A DNA stretch of 64,000 bases, from contig CAKPYN010000001.1 of NCBI GenBank assembly GCA_934202965.1, positions 141,635 through 205,634 of the forward strand, given 5' to 3'. How positions within the stretch are numbered: the stretch's first letter is position 1; every line of letters begins with the position of its first letter. This document shows, in pieces, positions 1-8,817 of the stretch. This stretch comes from an uncultured Megasphaera sp. (lineage in GTDB: Bacteria; Bacillota; Negativicutes; Veillonellales; Megasphaeraceae). Below the pieces are notes generated by a model. The model did no database searches, was not told the DNA's origin, and saw only the letters and a program-made list of their open reading frames with translations. Position numbers and translations under genes: made by a program.

Positions 1-541
1 TATTTACGCCGCCATCGACTTCGATAACGGCATCGGTATTGCCTGATGCCGCTAACAATTCATTGGCTTGTCTAATTTTAGTCAGGGCATAAGGAATAAA
101 TTTTTGTCCGCCAAATCCTGGATTTACGCTCATAATCAGAATCATATCGACCTGTGAGGCTACGCATTCCAATGTACTAACCGGTGTCGCCGGATTTAAG
201 GCAACGCCGCATTTCATACCGGCTTCACGAATTTGCTGTAATACACGATCTAAGTGAACGCAGGCTTCTTGATGAACGGTGACATACTGCACGCCGGCTT
301 TCGCCAGCCCATCAATATAAGTTTCCGGATGTTCTACCATTAAATGCGCATCAAACGGAAGGTTCGTACAAGAACGTAGTGCTGCGACAACAGGCACACC
401 AAAGGTAAGATTGGGCACAAAATGACCATCCATCAAATCGAGATGAATGCAATCGGCCCCTTTAGCTGCTACGTCTTGAATTTCTTCTGCTAAATGCGCA
501 AAATCAGCGGATAAAATAGAGGGACAAACCATAATAGACAT
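1..541 (-). CDS. rpe: Ribulose-phosphate 3-epimerase, 3' part cut by window edge
   Basis: Interconverts ribulose 5-phosphate and xylulose 5-phosphate in the pentose phosphate pathway. Reading the minus strand from the ATG at 541 gives a start of the form MSIMVCPSILSADF, followed by CIHLDLMDGHFVPN. These are the family's beta-1 and beta-2 strand motifs of the TIM barrel, with the metal-binding His and Asp. About 180 codons are visible and the C-terminus lies beyond the left edge. It starts 2 bases after the rsgA stop, so it is the last visible gene of the priA-to-rpe operon, the same order as in Bacillus. Confidence 0.96.
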   Translation of the reverse strand, partial: MSIMVCPSILSADFAHLAEEIQDVAAKGADCIHLDLMDGHFVPNLTFGVPVVAALRSCTNLPFDAHLMVEHPETYIDGLAKAGVQYVTVHQEACVHLDRVLQQIREAGMKCGVALNPATPVSTLECVASQVDMILIMSVNPGFGGQKFIPYALTKIRQANELLAASGNTDAVIEVDGGVN

Positions 542-543
542 AA

Positions 544-1404
544 CTATCGTTTCCTTTCTGCAATGGATGCTAAAATTTTACAATACGTTTCATATCGTTC
601 TTTTTGAATGGCTCCGTTTTCTACGGCTTCCTTGACGGGACAATCTGGTTCCGAAAGGTGCAGACAAGAAGAAAAGCGGCAATGCCCGCCGTAAGGCACC
701 ATATCTGGAAACAGGGAAAAGATTTCTTTGGCATCCAAATGTTCGAAATCAAGAGAACTAAATCCCGGTGTATCGACGACATACGTATCTTCGTCAATCT
801 TCATGATTTCAGAATGACGCGTCGTATGTCGTCCGCGTTTAATTTTTTCGCTGACTGCACCAATAGATAAATCATCTCTGTTTAAAATCTTGGATAACAA
901 GCTGGACTTTCCGACACCGGAAGGACCGGCAAATGCGGTCATCTTGTGAGGCAGCAGTGATTTAATCGGTTCCAGCCCTTTTTCTTCTTTGGCTGAAAGA
1001 AGGTATACGTCATACCCGCATTTGGTATATAAGTCGCGATACTGCTGTGCGACGGCTGTATCCAAATCACACTTATTAAAACAAAGTTTGGGATGAATAC
1101 CGCCATATTCGCAGGTCATCAAGATTTTATCAATCAAAAATTGATTGGGATCCGGAGATTGGGCAGCCATAATGATAAACATCTGATCAATATTGGCAAT
1201 TGCTGGCCTGCGAAGATACGTATGGCGCGGTAATATGTTTTCTATGACCCCTTTGGCTCCGCCTAACTCTGTAATCTCGAGTTCATCGCCGACGAGGATT
1301 TTTGTTTTTATTTTTCCCCGCCGCCGACATTCGATTAAATCCCCTGTTCCTGTATCTACATAATAATATCCATTGTAATTTTTTATAACTCGACCGATTG
1401 TCAT
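544..1404 (-). CDS. rsgA: Small ribosomal subunit biogenesis GTPase RsgA
   Basis: Circularly permuted GTPase that checks late 30S subunit maturation in the cytoplasm. The 286-residue protein has an N-terminal OB-fold. The GTPase motifs come in permuted order: NKCDLD (G4) near residue 110, then the P-loop GPSGVGKSS near 161, then DTPGF (G3) near 212. A C-terminal zinc site reads HCRFSSCLH with a further CPVK. The ATG at 1404 has a TAGGAG box 5 bases upstream. It lies 15 bases downstream of prkC in the conserved prpC-prkC-rsgA-rpe order. Confidence 0.97.
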   Translation of the reverse strand: MTIGRVIKNYNGYYYVDTGTGDLIECRRRGKIKTKILVGDELEITELGGAKGVIENILPRHTYLRRPAIANIDQMFIIMAAQSPDPNQFLIDKILMTCEYGGIHPKLCFNKCDLDTAVAQQYRDLYTKCGYDVYLLSAKEEKGLEPIKSLLPHKMTAFAGPSGVGKSSLLSKILNRDDLSIGAVSEKIKRGRHTTRHSEIMKIDEDTYVVDTPGFSSLDFEHLDAKEIFSLFPDMVPYGGHCRFSSCLHLSEPDCPVKEAVENGAIQKERYETYCKILASIAERKR

Positions 1405-1419
1405 ATGTCTCCTATCGTG

Positions 1420-3378
1420 TTAAATGTATTGATCTTGAACTAAGGAATTATTGATATATACTTTAACTCGTGTTTTGCCAGTACCGCTGACGTTTTTCGT
1501 AATACTAGCACCGCCGGACTGATTTCGGTCATACACAACACGGGAACCATTTTCATCATGCACTACGATTTGTACATGCTGACTGGATGCCCCGCTAGGA
1601 ACACTAATATTTACCGTCCCATAATGCGGCGTGCCGGCAGGTTCCTGATTATTGGCATTGCTGTCGGTTGTACCGGTGCCTGATGAATCCGTTGTTTCGG
1701 CAGCCGGATATTCGACAGTTAAATCGACGGTTTTATCATCACGAACACTTTGTCCGGTGACCTTGGCTTGTCCATTATCTTTCGAAGAATCCAAGTTAGC
1801 TACATTGCCTACTGCATAGCCTGCATTTTCCAAAGCCTGCACAGCAGCGTCCAGTGACATGCCGCTGGTATTGGGGACATTGGCGTCCGGTTTAGCAGTG
1901 TCTTTCGGCTTATTGCTGCTGTCCTTGCGGCAAATGACGATATCTACAGCCGTTCCTTTGGCTACTTTTTGCGGCGATGATGGATTTTGGCTGATAATTT
2001 TTCCGTCTGCATAAGTATCGCTTTCTTTATAATGAACAGACCCGATTTTTAAGCCAATTTCTTTTAATTTCTTTTTGGCTTCATCCAATGTCAAATCCCG
2101 CAAGTCCGGAATCAGCACTTCAGCCCCTTTATTGCCTTTGCTGACCGTCAAATAAATCGTTCGATTTTCCTTGACGACAGCACCGCCAGAGGGTGTTTGG
2201 GAAATAACCTCACCGACAGGGACTTCCGAACTTTCTACTTCTTTCACAGAAACATCCAAGTGTTTTTTCGAGAGAATTTCTTTCGCAATTTCGACTTGTT
2301 TGCCTGTTACATCGGGAACCGTAATGTTTTCGGTACTCCAGAAATTGCCAAAAGAGAAAAAGGCCCACATAAATGCAAAAAGAAAAATTCCCATCATGCC
2401 AACGATAATAGTCTTTTGCGAATGGCTGCTTGTCCAATCCATAACTCGCGAAAAAATATTTTTTTTCTTTTTTTCTTCGTCTTCCATCTTTAAAGGGGAT
2501 AATTTTTGTGTCGAAAAATTATTCTTTATAATCGGCATAGCCCCTTTGTTGGTATTGACGAAACCTTGAGAAAGACGTAATTCAGACATCATTTCACCAA
2601 TGGATTGGAACCGATCGTCCGGATTTTTGGCCATGGCCTTGAGAATGCATTGTTCAACAAGCCGTGGAATACGGCGGTTGTATTTGGTTGGAAGCGGAAT
2701 ATCGTCTTGCACATGCTGCAGGGCAACACTAATAGCCGTATCGCCCTCAAACGGAACGACGCCTGTCATCATCTCATACATGACAACGCCCAGCGAATAA
2801 ATATCCGTCCGTTCGTCAACCGGCCCGCCGCTGGCTTGTTCCGGCGAAAAATAATGAACGGACCCCAATACGGCATGATCGTCTTTATTGTTTACACTGG
2901 AATTAATCGCGCGGGCAATGCCAAAATCAGCTACTTTAATACGGCCTGTTTCTGTTACCAAAATATTGTGCGGTTTAATGTCGCAGTGCACGATGCCGTT
3001 TTTATGGGCATTTTCCAAGGCTTCCCCAATATCAAAGGTGATTTGAATGGACGTATTAATCGGCAGATGTCCATGCTTTTCTATATATTCTTTTAACGTT
3101 TCGCTGCGCACGTATTCCATAACGATATAGTGCACATTTTCGTCGTAGCCGACGTCATATATATTCACGATATTAGGATGCGATAATTTGGCGGCTGCTT
3201 GTGCTTCTTGCCGGAAACGAGTAATAAAATCGTGGTCATTTCCGTATTTGGAACGCAGCACTTTGACAGCTACAATACGGTCCAGCAAAATATCTTGTGC
3301 TTTATACACAATTGCCATACCGCCAACGCCGACTTTTTCTAATATCTTATATCTATTATCTAAGATATGACCAATCAT
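1420..3378 (-). CDS. prkC: Membrane Ser/Thr protein kinase with PASTA domains
   Basis: Hanks-type kinase that senses cell-wall fragments through extracellular PASTA repeats and phosphorylates cytoplasmic targets; PrpC is its antagonist. Kinase motifs are clear: glycine loop GVGGMAIVY, AVKVL lysine, HCDIKPHN catalytic loop and DFG. One transmembrane segment lies near residue 340-360. Three PASTA-like repeats follow, beginning ITVPDVTG, VLIPDLRD and VPNTSGMS, then a Ser/Thr/Gly-rich linker and a beta-rich tail. The start at 3378 (MIGHILDNRY) matches the family N-terminus and has a GGTGG box. An ATG at 3402 adds 8 residues but has no visible ribosome site. Confidence 0.95.
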   Translation of the reverse strand: MIGHILDNRYKILEKVGVGGMAIVYKAQDILLDRIVAVKVLRSKYGNDHDFITRFRQEAQAAAKLSHPNIVNIYDVGYDENVHYIVMEYVRSETLKEYIEKHGHLPINTSIQITFDIGEALENAHKNGIVHCDIKPHNILVTETGRIKVADFGIARAINSSVNNKDDHAVLGSVHYFSPEQASGGPVDERTDIYSLGVVMYEMMTGVVPFEGDTAISVALQHVQDDIPLPTKYNRRIPRLVEQCILKAMAKNPDDRFQSIGEMMSELRLSQGFVNTNKGAMPIIKNNFSTQKLSPLKMEDEEKKKKNIFSRVMDWTSSHSQKTIIVGMMGIFLFAFMWAFFSFGNFWSTENITVPDVTGKQVEIAKEILSKKHLDVSVKEVESSEVPVGEVISQTPSGGAVVKENRTIYLTVSKGNKGAEVLIPDLRDLTLDEAKKKLKEIGLKIGSVHYKESDTYADGKIISQNPSSPQKVAKGTAVDIVICRKDSSNKPKDTAKPDANVPNTSGMSLDAAVQALENAGYAVGNVANLDSSKDNGQAKVTGQSVRDDKTVDLTVEYPAAETTDSSGTGTTDSNANNQEPAGTPHYGTVNISVPSGASSQHVQIVVHDENGSRVVYDRNQSGGASITKNVSGTGKTRVKVYINNSLVQDQYI

Positions 3379-3416
3379 TTTTAGATTTTCCACCACTTTC
3401 ATAGTCGTAATCTTGA

Positions 3417-4124
3417 TTATATGGTTGTTAAAATGGCAGTAATATTATCTTTCGCTCCGTTTTCATATACGGTCTCAAATAATCCGTTGATAATATCACG
3501 TTCCGTACGGCCGTAATCGCCGATAGCGGCTGCTAATACGTCCGTATCAATAAATGACGTCAAGCCATCAGAACAAATCAAAATTCTATCTTGGGGCAAC
3601 ACTGGAAATGCCCCGCTGTCCACCAGTAAATTTTCATCTACGCCGACGGCCCGTGTCAGCACATGACGCTGCGGATGATTTTTCACTTCATCTGCTGTGA
3701 TTTTTCCCTTATCCAGGAGTACTTGCACGATCGTGTGGTCTGTAGATATTTGCTTAAATTCACCATCGCGATATAAATAAATACGACTATCTCCTACGTG
3801 CCCCCAGAATGCGTAATGACGAGCTAAGGTGACAATAGATATTGTCGTTCCCATTCCCTGCAGTGACGGGTCAATTGTCGTTTTGCTGAGAATACAGGAA
3901 TTGGCGTATTGAATCGCTTTTTCTAATTGTACTGGCGCTGCATAGGTGAAATTTTTAAAATAGTATGCAATGGCTTCTACCGCCGTTCGGCTGGCTATTT
4001 CACCGCCTACATATCCTCCCATGCCGTCTGCTACAGCTAAGACATTTTGTCCCTGGCTGATATAGAAAGAATCTTCGTTTACTTTGCGCACCAAACCAAT
4101 TTTTGATTCACCGTATGTGCCCAA
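3417..4124 (-). CDS. prpC: PP2C-type Ser/Thr protein phosphatase
   Basis: Metal-dependent phosphatase that reverses PrkC phosphorylation. PP2C motifs are present in order: VRKVNEDSF near the N-terminus, VADGMGGYVGGE (metal-binding Asp and Gly), a GDSRIYL strand, ICSDGLT, and a C-terminal GAKDNIT with the last metal Asp. Adjacent to prkC (38 bases from its chosen start), a pair conserved across Firmicutes. I chose a TTG start at 4124 because a GAGAGGA box sits 9 bases before it. An in-frame GTG at 4142 adds six residues but lacks such a box. Confidence 0.93.
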   Translation of the reverse strand: MGTYGESKIGLVRKVNEDSFYISQGQNVLAVADGMGGYVGGEIASRTAVEAIAYYFKNFTYAAPVQLEKAIQYANSCILSKTTIDPSLQGMGTTISIVTLARHYAFWGHVGDSRIYLYRDGEFKQISTDHTIVQVLLDKGKITADEVKNHPQRHVLTRAVGVDENLLVDSGAFPVLPQDRILICSDGLTSFIDTDVLAAAIGDYGRTERDIINGLFETVYENGAKDNITAILTTI

Positions 4125-4193
4125 ATTCTCACGTCCTCTCACGGTGTTTTATTATCTGGTATACATAATTCATATCATATTCCCTAGCACATG

Positions 4194-5222
4194 TCAAATA
4201 TTTTCACGTTTAATGCGAAGTTGACCGCAAGCAGCCTGAATCTTGCTGCCCATTTCACGTCGGAGCGTGACACGAATACCATTCTTTTGCAAATACGTGA
4301 CAAAGGTTTCCATATCAGACATTGGTGGTCTATATAGGCCGACATCATAATTGTCATTGATTGGAATCGCGTTAATTAAAATATTTTTATGTCCCAGTAA
4401 CTGCACTAATTGACGGGCGCAGGAAATATTGCAATTTACGTTCTTTATCAGAATATATTCGAACGTAACTTGGCGACCGGTTTTTTCAAAATAATGATCC
4501 GCCGCTTTGAGCACTTCCGCAATGGGGTACGTATTAGTAATCGGCATAATGCGACGCCGCATGCCGTCTGTCGGTGCATGCAGTGAAACAGCCAGCGTAA
4601 TCGGTATGCCTTCTTCGGCTAACTCGTACATTTTAGGAACAATTCCGGATGTGGATAACGTGATATTACGGTACCCTAAATAAAGCGTATCTTTTTCATG
4701 CACCATGTGTAAAAAACGCATGACATTGGTATAATTGAGTAACGGTTCGCCTGTTCCCATGAGAACAATAGAATGCAGCTCCGGCGTGACATATTTTTTA
4801 AAAGCCAATAACTGCGCCATCATTTCGCCGGCGGACAGATTGCGAACAAAACCATTTTTAGCAGACGCGCAGAAGGCACAATTTACAGCACAGCCAACTT
4901 GGGAAGACAAACAAATCGAATTACCGTAATCATGTTTCATCAATACCGTTTCCACGGTCTGTCCATCATGAAGCTGCAATAATAATTTAACCGTCTGACC
5001 ATCCGGTGCTTCTAGTTTCGATACGATGACAGGGAAAAAGATGGGAAGAAGTGTTTCTAATGAGGCCCGGTCTGCTTTGGGAAGCAATACCATATCGTTC
5101 CATGAAAAAATATTTTCTTTGTAAATATAGTGAAAAATTTGATCTGCGCGAAATTTTTTCATCCCATGTTGGACTAAAAATGTTTGCAGCTCTTTTTTAG
5201 TCATATTAAAAATATCATTCAT
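4194..5222 (-). CDS. rlmN: Dual-specificity RNA methyltransferase RlmN
   Basis: Radical SAM enzyme that methylates C2 of adenine 2503 in 23S rRNA and of A37 in some tRNAs. The 342-residue protein carries the radical SAM cluster motif CAVNCAFC near residue 105-112 and the GTGEPLLNY motif. The two methyl-transfer cysteines fit a conserved C-terminal Cys (CGQL) and the cluster region. The ATG has a strong GAGGAGAG box. It lies 1 base after the rsmB stop and is therefore co-transcribed with it. Confidence 0.97.
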   Translation of the reverse strand: MNDIFNMTKKELQTFLVQHGMKKFRADQIFHYIYKENIFSWNDMVLLPKADRASLETLLPIFFPVIVSKLEAPDGQTVKLLLQLHDGQTVETVLMKHDYGNSICLSSQVGCAVNCAFCASAKNGFVRNLSAGEMMAQLLAFKKYVTPELHSIVLMGTGEPLLNYTNVMRFLHMVHEKDTLYLGYRNITLSTSGIVPKMYELAEEGIPITLAVSLHAPTDGMRRRIMPITNTYPIAEVLKAADHYFEKTGRQVTFEYILIKNVNCNISCARQLVQLLGHKNILINAIPINDNYDVGLYRPPMSDMETFVTYLQKNGIRVTLRREMGSKIQAACGQLRIKRENI

Positions 5223-5223
5223 G

Positions 5224-6552
5224 TTACTCTCCTCTTCTCATGCGGGCAATGAAAAATCCATCCAACTTGTCATGCTGCGGCAATAATTGCACGCATGGCC
5301 CTTCATGCTGGATATGACAAAAGGGAACTGCATTTTCCAAAGTGAATTCCGGATGATTTTTTAAAAATCCGTTGACAATCTGTATATTTTCTTCATCCTG
5401 TATGGTACATGTACTGTAAACGAGGATGCCGCCTGGTTTGACGCATTGGGACGCGCTTTCCAAAATACGGCGCTGCAGCGGCGGTAATACTTTTAAGTCA
5501 CTCGGCTTTTTACGCCAGCGTAAATCAATTTTATGACGAAGAATACCGAGACCCGAACAAGGCGCATCGACGAGTACTTTATCGGCTTTTTCTGCATACG
5601 ACTTACCAATAGTGCAGGCATTTTGGAGAATTGTACGAACATTTGACAGTCCCAATCGGCTAGCATTGGTTTCAATCAGTTTGAGCTTATGTTCATAAAT
5701 ATCGCCGCCGTATACCGTACACGTAGGACCGCCCAAAGCTGCTAAATGCGTAGTCTTACCGCCCGGCGCCGCGCAGACATCCAATATAACTTCGTGCGGC
5801 TGCGGATCTACAACATGGGCAACCAGTTGAGATGGTTCGTCTTGAATAATCGCTAATCCTTCTTTTAATACCGTAAGTCCGTTGATATTGGGAATGTCTG
5901 ATAAATAAATCCCTTCCGGTGAATACTTGGATTTGCTAGCCTGTATGCCTTGGTCTGCCAGTTTTTGCAATAATTCCTCCCGGCTGATGCGGCTCGTGTT
6001 GGTGCGCAGACATAAGTCAGGAATACGGTCAAAATATTGGCAAAGGGCAATCGTATCTTGGAGCCCATAGGATTTAATCCACATCGCAATCAGCCATTCT
6101 TGTTGATGATAGGTTAATGTAAGATGGAGGCGTGCATTTTCTTCTAACGTAGGAATGACAAATTCTTGACGACGGCGAATGCTGTTTCGCAGCATCGCAT
6201 TGACGAATTTAGCCATGCCTTTATTGCCAAACCGTGTCGCTAATTTGACAGCTTCATTACAAGCGGCTGATTCCGGGATTTTCGTCATGCCAAAGATTTG
6301 ATATAGTCCAAGACGGATAATTGCCAGGCAAACCGGATCTAATTTCGCTAGCTTCCGGCTGCTGATTTGAGAAATAATCCAGTCTAAATAATTGAGATGG
6401 CGCAATGTTCCATAGACAAGTTCCGTGTAAAAACGGCGATCTCTATCGACGAGACCTTTTTTTTGAATGGTTTGTGATACGACAATATTGCTGTATCCTT
6501 CGTCTTTGCATATAGTCACCAGACTATGAAAGGCGATTTCGCGTACGTTCAT
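5224..6552 (-). CDS. rsmB: 16S rRNA (cytosine-967-C5)-methyltransferase RsmB
   Basis: SAM-dependent m5C methyltransferase acting on 16S rRNA C967. The 442-residue protein begins with a NusB-like RNA-binding domain (about residues 1-140). The Rossmann methyltransferase follows: VCAAPGGKTTHLA SAM loop, DAPCSGLG with the catalytic-loop Cys, and YSTCTI with the nucleophile Cys. The ATG overlaps the stop of the upstream DUF116 gene by four bases (ATGA), indicating translational coupling. Confidence 0.96.
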   Translation of the reverse strand: MNVREIAFHSLVTICKDEGYSNIVVSQTIQKKGLVDRDRRFYTELVYGTLRHLNYLDWIISQISSRKLAKLDPVCLAIIRLGLYQIFGMTKIPESAACNEAVKLATRFGNKGMAKFVNAMLRNSIRRRQEFVIPTLEENARLHLTLTYHQQEWLIAMWIKSYGLQDTIALCQYFDRIPDLCLRTNTSRISREELLQKLADQGIQASKSKYSPEGIYLSDIPNINGLTVLKEGLAIIQDEPSQLVAHVVDPQPHEVILDVCAAPGGKTTHLAALGGPTCTVYGGDIYEHKLKLIETNASRLGLSNVRTILQNACTIGKSYAEKADKVLVDAPCSGLGILRHKIDLRWRKKPSDLKVLPPLQRRILESASQCVKPGGILVYSTCTIQDEENIQIVNGFLKNHPEFTLENAVPFCHIQHEGPCVQLLPQHDKLDGFFIARMRRGE

Positions 6553-7316
6553 GATGTTTCTCCTATCATTGTATCTAAAAGGCTGTGTAATGCAGATATA
6601 TTCACATTCGTATTAAAACAAGGCCCATTGGGACGTTCATTGAGAAGGCCAATTACAGGCAACGGGGCGATATCGTTCATGCCGCTGATTAAATCACGTT
6701 CGCAGGCAATGGCAATTACGAGTTTCGGTGCGCACTGCTGCACGAGCTGCCGAGCTAATGTACCGCCTGTGGCAACCACAAAATGCACCCGATATGATTG
6801 GGTTAATGCCAATATCGTACCGACGGGGCAACGACCGCATTGCCGGCAGTTAGATACGTTGCGGGTAATTTTATGCGGGCATTTATCCCACTGCAGGCAA
6901 TGGGGTGCCAATACTAAGATGTCTTGCGGGTAAAACTGTCGGTTTCGTTTCAGCATCATATAATTACGTGTCGCAATATAGCTGTGCGTCATGCATGATG
7001 CCTGCCCCACTATAGATCCTAAGCATTTGGTAACTGGATATAGATGAGAAAGATACTGTACATATATACTGTATCCGCTGTGTGGTATTATGCCGGGGAC
7101 ATATAGATATATCACCGCACCTAGATATAAAATACTATGTCCGGCAATACCGATATATACGACAGTCTGTAACAAAATCGTACTATACACAGACCCATAG
7201 ATAAGCACTCCCGGTTTTACCAATAGATAGCATAAAAACAGGACAGCTGCAATGAGTACTGCAGCTATCCCACTCATGCTCATAAAAAGAATGGTTTGCC
7301 GGACATCTAACTTCAC
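6549..7316 (-). CDS. DUF116 family membrane protein
   Basis: Function unknown. The 255-residue protein has two hydrophobic N-terminal segments (about residues 8-33 and 45-75). A cytoplasmic part follows with a cysteine cluster (CLQWDKCP, then CRQCGRCP) and VVATGG and IACERDL motifs, the pattern of the DUF116 family, which may bind metal. The start is GTG with a GGGGTGATG box. Members often sit between fmt and rsmB in clostridia and Negativicutes, as here. It overlaps rsmB by four bases. Confidence 0.85.
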   Translation of the reverse strand: MKLDVRQTILFMSMSGIAAVLIAAVLFLCYLLVKPGVLIYGSVYSTILLQTVVYIGIAGHSILYLGAVIYLYVPGIIPHSGYSIYVQYLSHLYPVTKCLGSIVGQASCMTHSYIATRNYMMLKRNRQFYPQDILVLAPHCLQWDKCPHKITRNVSNCRQCGRCPVGTILALTQSYRVHFVVATGGTLARQLVQQCAPKLVIAIACERDLISGMNDIAPLPVIGLLNERPNGPCFNTNVNISALHSLLDTMIGETS

Positions 7317-7330
7317 GGCATCATCACCCC

Positions 7331-8263
7331 TTACAGCACATCTCCTACCGTTAGAGCTGCGCCCTGTAAAAATTGAGCAACTGCCATGCGTTTACGGCTT
7401 TCAGGCTGTACTTCACGGATGCACAGTGCCCCATTGCCGGTTTGCACGGTAAATTGTTTTTTAGAAACGCTGATAATCGTACCGGACGGTTCTTCGGTGC
7501 CTTGTACTAAATCTGCTGACCAAATTTTAAGCCGTTTGCCATCCAGCATCGTGTAAGCTCCCGGATGGGGATCCAAAGTGCGAATCAAGCGTTCAATCAC
7601 AGCTGCATCTTGAGACCAATCAATATGTGCCATATCCTTTTCTATCTTAGCAGTGTACGTAGCTTGCTGTTCGTCTTGCGGCTGTGCTTGTTTTTCATAG
7701 TCTTCAATATGAGCTAAGACATCGCATAATGTATCGGCACCTAAGATAGATAATTTATTAAATAACGTACCTGTTGTTTCTTTGGCATCCAAGGAAATTT
7801 CTGCTTTTTTTAAAACAGCGCCTGTATCCATGCCTTCATCCAACAGCATAATCGTAACGCCGCTTGTTTTTTCGCCATTTTTGATGGCATATTGAATGGG
7901 CGCTGCGCCGCGGTATTTAGGAAGCAGCGAACCGTGTACGTTTAAACAACCATATTGCGGAATATCCAGGATTGCTTTAGGTAAAATCTTGCCGTATGCA
8001 ATGACGATAATCACATCCGGATGATACGAGGCCAATTCGGCAATCACTGATTCATCCCGCATGCTGTCCGGTTGTTGAACGGGCAAATTCAAAGTCAGGG
8101 CTCGTTCTTTTACGGCAGAATACGTTACTTTCTTGCCCCGTCCTCGTTGTTTATCAGGCTGTGTGTATACAGCCGCTATATCATATCCGACATCATATAA
8201 CCGCTGCAGCGAAGGAACTGAAAAATCAGGTGTGCCCATAAAGACTATTCGTAATGGTTTCAT
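7331..8263 (-). CDS. fmt: Methionyl-tRNA formyltransferase
   Basis: Transfers a formyl group from 10-formyltetrahydrofolate to initiator Met-tRNA. The 310-residue protein shows the N-terminal FMGTPDFSV motif, the active-site region VHGSLLPKYRGAAPIQ (catalytic Asn replaced in the excerpt only by context; His and the SLLPKYRG signature are present), LLDEGMDTG, and the C-terminal domain with HPGAYT. The ATG overlaps the def stop by four bases. Def and Fmt act at opposite ends of the N-formyl cycle, explaining the conserved pairing. Confidence 0.97.
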   Translation of the reverse strand: MKPLRIVFMGTPDFSVPSLQRLYDVGYDIAAVYTQPDKQRGRGKKVTYSAVKERALTLNLPVQQPDSMRDESVIAELASYHPDVIIVIAYGKILPKAILDIPQYGCLNVHGSLLPKYRGAAPIQYAIKNGEKTSGVTIMLLDEGMDTGAVLKKAEISLDAKETTGTLFNKLSILGADTLCDVLAHIEDYEKQAQPQDEQQATYTAKIEKDMAHIDWSQDAAVIERLIRTLDPHPGAYTMLDGKRLKIWSADLVQGTEEPSGTIISVSKKQFTVQTGNGALCIREVQPESRKRMAVAQFLQGAALTVGDVL

Positions 8264-8721
8264 TCGTTTACTCTCCGTAAATTTTCCGCTTTTTCAATAA
8301 ATAATTTTCCATATAAATGGTCAATTTCATGCTGAAAAATACGTGCCAAAAAATCTTCCGGTTCATAGATTACCGTTTTACCATGGCGATTTAAGGCGCG
8401 TACTTTTATTTTTTTATACCGGCTGACACTTCCATAATAGCCGGGAACGCTGAGGCAGCCTTCTACGCCCATTTCCGTTTCTTCTGAATGTTCCAATATT
8501 TCTGGATTGATTAATTCTATCAAGCCATTGCCATCATCCAATACGACAAGCTGTAAAGACTGATTGATCTGCGGAGCTGCCAATCCGACTCCTTCGGCTT
8601 TATACATCGTTTCTGCCATATCATCCAACAATTTTTTCGTATGCTTCGTAATATGACCAACTGGTTTAGCCGTTTCCTTTAAAATCGGTGCGCCAGCTTC
8701 TATAATTTTTAAAATAGACAT
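8260..8721 (-). CDS. def: Peptide deformylase
   Basis: Metalloenzyme that removes the formyl group from nascent proteins. All three motifs are present in the 153-residue protein: GVGLAAPQ, EGCLSVPG (metal Cys) and QHEIDHL (two metal His and the catalytic Glu). The start ATG has a GAGGTGAAAG box. First gene after a 96-base gap behind priA, followed by a 4-base overlap into fmt. Confidence 0.98.
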   Translation of the reverse strand: MSILKIIEAGAPILKETAKPVGHITKHTKKLLDDMAETMYKAEGVGLAAPQINQSLQLVVLDDGNGLIELINPEILEHSEETEMGVEGCLSVPGYYGSVSRYKKIKVRALNRHGKTVIYEPEDFLARIFQHEIDHLYGKLFIEKAENLRRVNE

Positions 8722-8766
8722 GCTTTCACCTCATAGATTCTAGTATGTAATTCAATTCATCATTTT

Positions 8767-8772
8767 ATTATA
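8767..8772 (-). promoter_or_regulatory. Candidate -10 box for the def-fmt-rsmB operon
   Basis: On the minus strand a TATAAT hexamer stands about 45 bases before the def start, within an AT-rich stretch. The -35 position 17 bases upstream (GGTGTA) is poor. It is supported only by the perfect -10 and its location in the single sizeable gap between priA and def. Confidence 0.4.
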
Positions 8773-8817
8773 TACCATATTCGATATTTACACCACTGTA
8801 AAGGCATAGAAAGATAG